The position numbers and the translations under genes are program-made. A stretch of DNA of 46,873 bases from Hesseltinella vesiculosa (Eukaryota; Mucoromycota; Mucoromycetes; Mucorales; Cunninghamellaceae), in contig MCGT01000064.1 of assembly GCA_002104935.1 (NCBI GenBank), forward strand, positions 1 to 46,873, written 5' to 3'. How positions within the stretch are numbered: position 1 is the stretch's first letter; every line of letters starts with the position of its first letter. A model generated the notes under the pieces. That model did not search any database and was not told where the DNA came from. It was given only the letters and a program-made list of their open reading frames with translations. Positions 34,459 to 44,742 of the stretch are shown one piece after another.

Positions 34459-37400
34459 ATGTCTGGACAAGATGAAGGCGACGATGCGATTTTATTTGAA
34501 ATAGTGGATGTATATGGCCGTCTAGCTTTTGATCGTGTGTATGAAAACGGGCTTCATGCCTTGCAACGCATCCATATTCGCAATCTGACTGATCAACCAC
34601 TGGTTATTCGTATGCGCTCCAATCTTGGCAATCAACTGACGTTTCAAACCTCCAACGAGAATCTGTTGGATTGGGATATTGGCCAGCATACAACCAACAC
34701 TGTCACCTGGGCCACTCATCTGTTCGCCTCGCCGCATGCAGTCAGCCCTGACACCTGTGTGAACGAGATATTCAACATGGTCAACTGGATTGATGAATTG
34801 ACACTGCAGCCCTACGAAACTGTACCATTGATTCTCGGATTCCTACCCAACGTTCACGATGACGATGACGATCCTCCTCCAACCACAGCTACCTCTTCGT
34901 CTGCGGCCACGCCCACGCTCAATGGCCCCTCCACCGCCTCTTCCTCCGCCACGGGCATATCCGCCTCAGCTGCACCCTCCGGTCTTTCCAAACCATCCAG
35001 AAACCTCGTTTTCAACCACGACTCATCAGAAACAGACACTTTCAACTGGTACAACGTCATTGGCAGCGTGTTTTTTTTCGGATACCTGGACATCACCTCC
35101 GCTTTACCCGATTACCAAGTTTCAGTCAAGCTGCGTGCCGACGTGTGCCAGTCATTGCTGTGGACCGATGTCATGGAGACTGGTATTGCCTTTGAAGATT
35201 GTGTGCTGGGCGAAACTTACCATCAAGAATTCACAATCAAGAACAAATCCGACATTGACTTGTACTGGACCATGAACACCCTTGACCTGGTCACAGACTG
35301 GCTGACCTTTGCCGATGTGATATCTGGGGAGTGCTTTGACAGCCATGTGCCTATTGAAGGTTGCTGTCAACGGCGTATCCGTGTCACCTTTGCACCAAAA
35401 GAAGTCGGTGAATTCAATTATGACCTCCAGCTCGAAAACCTCAACGACGCCAGAAATGTAGTGCAAATCAAGATCCATGCCGTTGTCCGATCCATAGCCC
35501 ACAAGGAATCCATTGTTGTCTCTAGTGGCAGTGTTATCGATTTTGCCGATTGCGTCTCTGGCCAATGGGCAGTACAACAGCTGGTGCTCAACAATGTCGC
35601 CGATCACACGATGGAAGTCCGGTTTCTTCCTGAGGGCGCCGAAGTGGTCTTTGATATCAAATCCAGCTTTGACCCTGCCACTTTATCGCCTGTGGATGAT
35701 CCAGAACAAGCCGGCCCAGCATCATCCTTGGGTACTTCCTTGGACCCTGCATCCAACATCACTGTTTCGTCTTCCGCCTCCTCCTCAGCCAATTCCATCG
35801 CACCAGCGCTACCGACCCCTGCTGCCACTGTCACCAGCACCAGCGAAATATCCACCGTCGGAGACAGTGATTACTCTCGATCTGCCTCTCCCATCTCCAT
35901 GGAATACCCCGGCTCACTCTGGTCTGGAGGCGTCCGTGTGCATGCCCCTTCCGTCGCCTCAAACCGCTCCGTCACCGACTATGAAAACAAGACGCAGCCA
36001 CCAGTCCGTAAGTCTTTCGGGAAAAAAAAAGGCAGATAATGTAAGAACTGACGCCATTTTTTTCTTTTCAACGTCCGTATAGAACCTGTTGAGAACTATA
36101 CCCGGATCGAGGATCTTTTATTGAAACCTGGCAAGGAGCGAGTTGTGCAAGTATCTTATCGACCTCAAAAAGACGCCAATGTCACAGACTTCAACGCCGG
36201 CCAGTTGATTCGCCGCCAATTTCGAATTGTTTTGGAGTATGCTCGGTACCGCAGCACAGATGTCAAGGAGCGCAAAGCGGTCCAATGCCGGGCAAGAACC
36301 TGTACTTCCTTTGTCGAAGCCGTGCCCAAGGAGATCAGCTTTGGTGACACCGACGTCGGCACTCAGAAATCTCTACCCATCAACATTGTCAACCGATCAG
36401 ATATACCAGCCCGTGTTGAACTCGAATTCGCCTCCAAAGTGCTCAACTGTCAGCGTGGGGAGATAACAATCCAGCCTCGCTCTTATGTAGAATTGCGCCT
36501 GGATCTGTATCCTCGCAAAGTCAATCCCGAGTACCGCAAGCAAATCACCCTTGTCAACTACCTCAACCACGACAATGATCAGATCATCGAGGTGCTCAGC
36601 AACAATATTGACAAGAACCGCGTTACCTTTCACTCACTATTCTACCGAATCCTGACCACCACCGGCGCCAACTACCTTGACTTTGGCGCAATTGCTCTCA
36701 ACTCACCGTCCCTGCGTACCTTTACTGTCGAAAACATCCGGCAGAAACCGTTGACTTTGGAAATCACCACTTCCAAGCAGGATGAACTCAAGATCTATGT
36801 CAAGCGCAAGCGCCCCCGCCCAGACGCTACCGCACAGCAGCCCAACATTTCTATCACCGAAGTCCCTGACTCGCCTCGCCTACCAACGACATCATCTCTT
36901 TCATCACAACCTCCTGCCGCACCTGCTCCATCTTCAACAAATTCTTCCAAGCCGAATGCATTAGACCTCAACAGTGATACCACCCAATCATCCTGTGCTG
37001 ACATCGTCCCAGTTGATACTCCCACAGATGAGACTTCTACCAAGCCCAACAAAGATCGTCGCCTACCAGTGAGCTCTACATTATATGCTCGTTCACACGA
37101 TATCTCTAACCACTCTTTTCTTTCTGTCTTATAAGCTTCGGGATCTGCTGTTGGATAAACATGGACACCATGTGCCTTCAGAGCAACCGCACCAAGAACG
37201 TATGGTACGGGCCGGAAGAGCCATGTACTCGTCAGCTGCCTATCTAGATCTCGCAACGAGCCCTTTGCCTTCCAGCAAACGGAAACGGCGCATGGCCCGC
37301 GCCATCCATCTCAAGGAACTGGATGCTGGCCAGTTTTTGCAGAGACTCAAAAGCTCAGGGACCAACTCCACCACTCTTCCCTCCTCGGCTGCCGCTTTGT

Positions 37401-40400
37401 CGGATGGAACGAACGAGCGATCTCGAGCTCATACGGCTTTAACGTCCCCGACAACGTCTCGCCATGACCGCTCTTCTTCTGCACCTTCATCCACCACTTC
37501 TGCCACCAATCAAGCCTCGCCTTCGCCCCTGCACCGGTCGCTATTTGATCAACGCCATCGACAGCACTTGAAGAAATCCAGCCAAGATAAAACCGACCCC
37601 ACTTCCTCCTCCTCATCGTCTTCGCTGTCATCAACCCCAGCGCTACCTTTGACGTCTACCTCGGTTGGACCTAAGCGTCACCACCACCACCATCATCATC
37701 ACCACCATCACCGTCATCGTCACCAGCCGACTTTGTCGAAATCATCGAGCAACAAGCAAATCAGTAAGCAGCATCGCACCATGGGTCTCACAGCTGCTCG
37801 ATACAGATCGCGCAAACACCTTGACTGGTCGGATATTTCAGGCAAGTCCCAGGTACCACTGGAAGACTTGTTGACTGTGATGGAGCAAAGTTCCAAGGCC
37901 GGAGCCCCACTGTTCCCTAAGCTGTCGGCTGAAGAGCAGTTTGTGCGTCATCAAATTGCCTGGCGACGTGAATTGGACCGGTTGATCGACAACGGAGATC
38001 TTGTGTCAGTGTCCAACGTGCATGTCGACCCCGCAGCTGAAGAAGAAGTAGTGATTATCTACACTCCCAACAGCGACACCACACCCCATGTCCAGACATC
38101 CCCACGCAAGCAAGACGAACGCATATTTCTACGTCTGATCGAATTTGACCATGACATTGAGCAGACAGAGTTCCTGAGTCTGCTGGACGACCAGTCGGAA
38201 ATCCCAGTGCGCGAAGTCATTGTGCGTGCGCAGCTCTGCCGATCCATCATGGACCTTGGCCAGAAGAACATCAACTTTGGCATGGTTGAACGCAATGAAC
38301 GCCATATCAAGTCGATCCTTTTACACAACCGGAGTGAGACGTCCCTGCTCTATGCCATTCGTAAATCTGGTTCCATTGCCTCTGGCGACATCAAGCTGGG
38401 CGCCGGTCGTTATGGCGTTGTGCGCGCCTTTGGGAAACGCGAAATTGAGTTTGTGTTTGAACCAACCCTCCCTGGCAACTTCATGGAGAAGCTGACAGTT
38501 GAGAATATCCGTGACCGATCCAATGACCAGGTTGTGTCGCTCAAAGCCATGGTGCGTAAGCCATCCACTTTTTTTATCGAGTCCCTGGAATTGGCGTTTG
38601 GTCCTTGTCTTGTCGATCAGATGTGCCCTCGTGCCCAGACCATTGTGCTCACCAACACTAACAAGCAGTCGCGCATGTTTGAAGTTCGTGTGGATCCAAA
38701 CGAAGCCATCTTTGGCGGTTATTTTGGCGAATTTGATTTTCTTGTCGAAGATGCCGATGATACCAAACTGACCAAAGAAGCTGAAGAAGAAATTGAGAAC
38801 CTGGAGCAGAAGCTAAAGATTGCCAAGCGCAAGGACCAACCTGACAAGATTGCAAAGTACCTCAAGAAACTCGCCAAGCTAAAAGACAATGCCCAGGCTG
38901 CTATCGCGTCTCCACCGACGCTACCATCAACCAACGCTGATCTACAGCCGCCAGCCGCCTCGTCTTCGTCTGCGGTCGCAAGTCCCGTTACCTCTCTCGC
39001 CAGCGCTCACAATAAGCCCCCTTCTGGAAGCGACAGCGGCAGCGCTTATACCAGCAGCACCGTGTTCCGCAAAACTGACGAAAGCGTCGTGTTTCCCTTG
39101 GATCCTCAGGCTACTAAAACGGTCACTGTTTACTTCAAACCTGTCTTGCGCCCAGTCAAGCCTGACCAGATAGACTTGTTCTCTTCGTCGACCCAACCAG
39201 CAAACACCTCTGCTGCCAATCTTAAGTAAGTCTATTCAACCGACGTACAAACCCTCCTGTCTATCCTCATGCTCACCTTTTCAATTTTTTTTTCTTCTCT
39301 ACAATAGTGACCAGCCCTATCCTGTCAAGGGTCGCATTCTTGCCCATGAATACAAGAACACCGATGCTTGCAAGAGTGTCATGTACACAGCCTTGATCTG
39401 CCCCAACGTGAGTGACTATCGCAAGGCCCTTGTCCTGGAAGGCCAATCCCAGAACACCAACACGTCTTTACCGCCTTCCACTTCACCTCCAGCATCCACC
39501 TTGCCATCCTCACCACCTACCGTTTCATCCACTTCATCCTCCACATCCACTTGTCAACCGCCGACATCATTGCATGAACCTGAAGACCCGATTGCATTGG
39601 AACGCTCAAGCTTTGACGGCGGAAGGATGCCGATCGACACGGTCAGCCCTCTGTATGTGCGTGTCACCAATCACAGCGCTGTAGCTGTCCCCGTACGACT
39701 CGTTGTTCCACCTGTCGATGGCGACTTTTTCCTGCTGGACGAAACACACTGGACCCTTAATCCCAACGAAACCCGCAAAATCCATTTTGGCATTCGTCCG
39801 AACCAAGTCGGCAAGCAAGAACATTCTCTGGGCATCTTGAACGAAACCAGTCAAGTGATGCACCCATTTGTCCTGCACTGTCTTGCTCACCGCCTGCAGT
39901 ACTTGTCGTTCCCATCTCTTTCTGAAGACACCAATGGTGAGCTAGACCTGGGTTTCTCATACGTGGATCCTGGCAATAAGTACTCACAAGTGACCCCGCT
40001 GTTGGTCAAGAATGATACTGGTGAGGACCTCTGTATCTCATGTCAAAGCAACTTATCACACCAAGTGCTGATCTTCATGGTAAAAAAAAAAAAAGCTTAT
40101 CAACGTCAGCAGAAACTTACTGTTTTATTCCCCCCCCCCAAGGACGAATCTGGTGAACGTGGGCTAGTAGACAAAATGCCTTTCAAGGCCCATCACATGG
40201 CCACGGTTTGGGTTGCTGTCCAGCCCAACTTGCTGACGAACTATGTGGGCAACCTGGTGGATGAATGCCGCGAACTGGTGGGTGGTATCAAATTCTCTAT
40301 CTTCAATGACTCCGGAGACCTCGTGTTGAACCAAACCGTCAAATTTACTTCTATCATCGGCCAATCGCATCTTCACGTCAGCCATCGCGTGATCAACCTC

Positions 40401-43084
40401 GGCTACACGGACCTGCTGCAGGAAGAGTTTTATGGCTCGTTTATGATCGAAAATCGCTCGGCCCAACTTCCCCTGGACTATGAAGTTGAATGCACCTCGG
40501 GTAACATTGTGATCGATCGTCGTGGTGGCACCCTGAATGGCTGGAAGGACAGCTCAGCCAACCCTTGCTCACCCCAGCACTCATCACAGCCGCAGCATCA
40601 TTTGACGCCATCCTCGCCCCTGCTCCTCCGTCGCTCTAGCACCCACACCGACACCGACAACGATTCCATAGACGACTATGGTGACGCCATGGCCACATCG
40701 CTGGCCAATATTACCTTTCGCATTTACTCGCATCGCTATGGTCTGCTGAACGAGCGCTTGGTCGTCACCAACCTGCATAACAGCAAAGAAGTCTTTGAGA
40801 TCGAAGTGCGCCTCTTTGTCGATGCTGGCAAACTAGATTTGCTTGCCGTGCCATCACGTCAGCCACCGTTGGATCACCTCTCCTTTCACAACCAGCACCG
40901 AGAAGCTTACCCTCTGCGTGTGGTGAGATGGGAAAGTATTTATGCTTATGCCAAGGATAAAGGCTCTGACACTCTGGACAAGACAACGCAAGATACCGAC
41001 CAGTCGAGTAAGTCTTCTTTTCTCCTACCCAAAAAAAAAAAAATGCATGTCCTCAATCTAATACTTGTTTTTGCGTATTAGCCTTTGACAATAATGGCTG
41101 TGATGGTCAAGTGAATCGGGATGATACCAACTCGGACGAAATGTCACAGACAGTCTGCGATCAACTGGAAATGATTCAACTTCCTAGTGAAGACGAGCTT
41201 CGTTTGTACTTGCGTGAAGTGCTTGTGGCCAACACCTCTGGCCAGCCCATGTATCTGGTAGCTGCAAGTGATGTAGAAATCAAGACATCGTGGCAGCAAG
41301 TGTCATCCTCATCAAGTCAGCGACCATCCATAGCAACGCCTTCCCCGTCGTTATCCTCCATACCCGTCATACCGGACACTGAGTCCCTCGGTAAACAATC
41401 GAAAGACCTCACCAACTTACCGGCGCCGTTTATGAAATGTGGTGACATGCCAACACTCGTACAGCCTGGCCAGCGCGTCAAGTTGCAGCTGTATTGTCCG
41501 TCAGTTAGCAAGTTGTCTAATGAACAGCAGGCCTTGACATTGCAAGGACACAGTGGCACATTGCGTGGTATGATTGTGTTGTATGATCAGCGCCAACAGG
41601 TGGAAGTGTTGGCCCTGGAATTGGAAGCTCAGTACTGTGTCTCGCTTGCTTCCCTCCCGCTGGATCGCATCGACATGGGAAAAATCGGCCATGTTCATTC
41701 TTGGAAACCCAGCAAATTCCAGTTCACTGTGCATAATATGGCAGACGTGCCACTGGTGTATACCCTGCAAGCTGCACCCTTGCTCTCATTTGTACCATTG
41801 GATCGCAAGGGCCTCCCGCTACAGTTCACCTCCACCTCCACCTCCACCTCCACCTCGTCCCCCACATCTGCTTCATCCCCCTGGTCTCCAGCCTCGTCTT
41901 CGTCCTCCTCGTCAACGTCGCAACAACGCCACGATGGATTCTATGTACCTGCCGGCAAGTCGCAGCTGGTCGAAGGCTGCCTCGATCCATTACAAACTGA
42001 CCACACCGCCGGTCAACGACGGTACGACGTGCGAATTCTCAACCTGCGCAATCCGCACAACCGACTGCTCCTTCGCCTCAAGGCACTGATGACCACGTTC
42101 GAGCTGTCGTTTGATCGGCTGGACCACGGCATACTCGTTCTACCTACTCTACAATACCCGATCGCAAATCACAACTGTGATAGCTGGTTCATTATCCGCA
42201 ATACCACCGACGATGACATCCGGTTTGAAATCGGCGTGGATCTAGAGCCGCTGGTGGCCGAGTATATCAAGTTTGACGTTCTGTCCCGGTATTCCAATTC
42301 TCCTTTGAGGGGTGGCATTACCTTGAGCCCACAAGGCCAGATGGAGATTCGTGTGCGCGCGACCCCAAGTGAAACCATGCGTTTGCCAAAGGCAGCTACC
42401 CAACAGCTGGACGACGACCAGATGCTCCTGCTTGGCCATCTCTGGGTCACCACACTGTCGTCGCAGGATGACCAGACCTTCCGTGAAGTCATCCCTGTCA
42501 AATGCATATTGGAGGAGGTGCCAATGTTCACCCTCAGCGAGCGTCGCCTGGAATTCCGCCTGGCTACCACCTACTATCAGCTCCAAGACCTCAGTAGCAA
42601 TCAATCCAGCCCACCTCCCAGCATCTTTACCACACCGCGGTCCTCGGCTACATTTTCCTCAACCCATGCGGCCTATTATGCGCCACCCCAGCCGCAGCAG
42701 CCATCCGCGCCGCTCGTCTCCCTGCCGTCCCATTCATCCTCCTCATCTGTTGCCTCCAGCAGCAACACTCCGGCCATCTCTGTGCCTGAGAGCTATCCAT
42801 TGCTTGTCAGTAACCTTGCCAGCCAGCTACCCCTCCGCCTCCAGGTCTCCATCGAAGGGCCAACCGAATTTTCAGCTGACCAGCTTATTGACATCTCCGA
42901 TCTGCCTGCAAACAACGTAGCCACTATAGCTGCTGGCGACTGCCTGTCACTAACAGTTTCCCTGGCCAACCCCGACGACAATCTGCCTGAACAGATAAAG
43001 ATCCATTTTGATGATCTTGATGCTGTCCATCAAGTGCGTCAAACCGCCACCGTTACCATCAAGGAAATTGTGCGCGATATTTAG
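34459..43084 (+). CDS. Giant protein with repeated ASH/HYDIN-like Ig domains
   Basis: Six exons join in frame: 34459-36007, 36083-37068, 37136-39225, 39308-40079, 40143-41007 and 41082-43084. They total 8,265 nt, 2,754 residues. At least nine segments follow the ASH (ASPM, SPD-2, Hydin)/MSP-like beta-sandwich pattern, a 'lxFG.v..g......l.l.N.s..p' strand pair with a later 'v.F.P...G.f...l'. Examples are EDCVLGETYHQEFTIKNKSD with VTFAPKEVGEFNYDL (about residues 244-345), EISFGDTDVGTQKSLPINIV, LDFGAIALNSPSLRTFTVEN, INFGMVERNERHIKSILLHN, INLGYTDLLQEEFYGSFMIE and IDMGKIGHVHSWKPSKFQFT. Low-complexity Ser/Thr/Pro linkers separate them, with a poly-His tract in exon 3 and one charged coiled-coil-like stretch (TKEAEEEIENLEQKLKIAKR). 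No signal peptide or membrane helix is visible. ASH domains elsewhere sit in cilia, centrosomes or trafficking proteins; the role here is unknown. Confidence 0.8.
37678..37722 (+). repeat. CAC/CAT triplet tract encoding poly-His
   Basis: A run of CAC and CAT codons with two CGT codons inside exon 3 of the ASH-like gene encodes about 12 His, then HRHRHQ. Mixed synonymous codons suggest selection at protein level or an old repeat, not a fresh expansion. Confidence 0.9.
41828..41860 (+). repeat. TCCACC hexanucleotide microsatellite in coding sequence
   Basis: About five TCCACC units in exon 6 of the ASH-like gene encode Ser-Thr repeats between two Ig-like segments. Because the unit is six bases, length changes keep the frame. 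Confidence 0.9.
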
Positions 43085-43279
43085 ATTTCTTCCCTCACAT
43101 TTGCCACCTTGTTTTTCTTTCATCCTGTCTTCCTCTTTTTTTTTTTTTTTTTCCAGCTCTGTACATATTAAACATCTCATTCTCGTGAAACTTGCACTGT
43201 GAAAATGTCAGCAAGTTACACTGTTTCCATGAATAAGTAAGTGGCGGCTCTCCTGGAAGACAGGTGGCGGACTTTGGAT

Positions 43280-43937
43280 TTTCGAGTGTCGCACAAGCCA
43301 AGACAAATTTGGCGCAGCGTGTTTTTTTTTTTTGTCGTAGATATTTTTTTTTCGTGTCGTAATAGACTTGTCGTGCGACAAACTGTTACTTAAATACAAC
43401 TACATAGGTGTCCTATGGAAGCAGTCATTGATGCGGGGAGAAGAATGAACGATAAAGCCATGTAGATCCTTGATAGAAACATTATTACACGCCGCTTTGA
43501 CTCGATGCGGCCGACCAGAACTGCTCAATCGGATTGAGCTCAGGGGAATAGGTTGGAAGATGCATGCATCGATACCCACGATTCCTGATGAAGGTATCGA
43601 TGGCCTTGGATTGATGACTTGGTGCATTGTCCATCACCAAATAACAGCCCTCAAATTCTGGATGTTGGTCCATAGTATTCATGACCTCATTCAAGAAGGC
43701 GATGTAGTGGTGAGTGTTTGTGCCGATGCCAATGTGTTTGTAGGTAACTTGATCAAGTTTGCTTTTTTGTTCCCTGTAGGCGGACTTCTCATGCTGATTT
43801 GAACAACACCAGAAGCACAAGCACCAAGGATCATGGAAAAAAAGACTTCTCAAAATGCGACATTATGCATTTGGTCATCCTGACAAAAAAAAAAAAATGT
43901 TGCGCCAAATTTGTCTTGGCTTGTGCGACACTCGAAA
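43280..43937 (-). mobile_element. Deleted DD34E transposon with 37-bp terminal inverted repeats
   Basis: The left end 43280-43316 begins TTTCGAGTGTCGCACAAGCC and runs through AAGACAAATTTGGCGCA. The right end 43901-43937 is its exact reverse complement. The 658-bp unit contains only the C-terminal part of a DDE transposase (43485-43853), so it is a non-autonomous internal deletion derivative. Its ends differ from those of the element at 14384-16680, so it is a separate family. No TA duplication is clear. Confidence 0.9.
43485..43853 (-). pseudogene. C-terminal DDE transposase fragment
   Basis: The frame contains YLVMDNAPSHQSKAID and LPTYSPELNPIEQFW, with 34 residues from Asp to Glu, the DD34E spacing of Tc1/mariner. 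The DNA-binding domain and the first catalytic Asp are absent; the start of the frame has no resemblance to a transposase N-terminus. It cannot be active on its own. Confidence 0.85.
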
Positions 43938-44742
43938 CACTGAAAAAAAGTGGAGTACGATCAGAGGGCGTTTTTTTCCTATTCGTGCTCCCAAGATAGT
44001 TCTTGGATCACAATGTTTGAATCATTAGTGGTTTTAACCAAGACCATTAGTTAATACAAACGCACACGATAGCTATGATTCAGCTAGTCTGATCACAGAG
44101 ATTCGAGCAGATATCGGAATGTGAAATTCTGACTTTTCTTTTTTTTCAAGATCAATGGATTGACGTAAAACTACGCATGGGTAAATAGCGTGTTGAGTGG
44201 TGATGATACTAAAAAAAATTAGAGATCTCCTAGCTAATATTTAGCAGGTTAATTTTGATGTGTCTCAAACTTCAGCTAAAAAATGCCATTTTTTCAGATG
44301 ACTCCCAGGCGAACTGATCAAATATCAACTTCAAATTCGTCAAAAATCGATTCACATCAAATTTTGCACATGGAGGGGTAATAATGGTACACACCTCTCA
44401 GGCATGGAAGTGATGGGCTAGGGATTGTCGACATGCAATGTAAGCATAAATTATTAAAAATCTCAGGCATATCGAAAGCTCAGGCCTACTGCTTTATCAG
44501 TCTGTGTTTCCTGCAACGAATCGCAACGATTATTGCCCAAATACAGGATATATAAGTTTTAAATAGTAAAAGAAAATGCTCTTAGGTCAATTTACTAATA
44601 TTCAACGAATCAAAAATAGACGAAAATGGAAAGGAAGAATGGGACGCAGTTGCAGAGTGGGGAAATGGCGGAGTGAAAATATAACTCGCGTTTCACCTTT
44701 TTTTTTTTGTTTCTTTCTTCTCGTTTTCCTTCATCACGAAAA
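43938..44742. other. Gap upstream of the Fanzor-like gene, containing repeat copy D
   Basis: Apart from the dispersed repeat copy at 44190-44420 no gene is visible. The last 50 bases before 44743 are a pyrimidine-rich leader (TTTTTTTTTGTTTCTTTCTT), like the ones before other genes in the window. Confidence 0.4.
44190..44420 (+). repeat. Dispersed non-coding repeat, copy D (most diverged)
   Basis: It shares GATGATACTAAAAAAAATTA, CAGCTAAAAAATGCCATTTT, ACTCCCAGGCGAACTGATCA, TTCACATCAAATTTTGCACA and a CTCTCAGGC segment with copies A-C, in the same order. Identity is visibly lower than between B and C. Confidence 0.65.
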
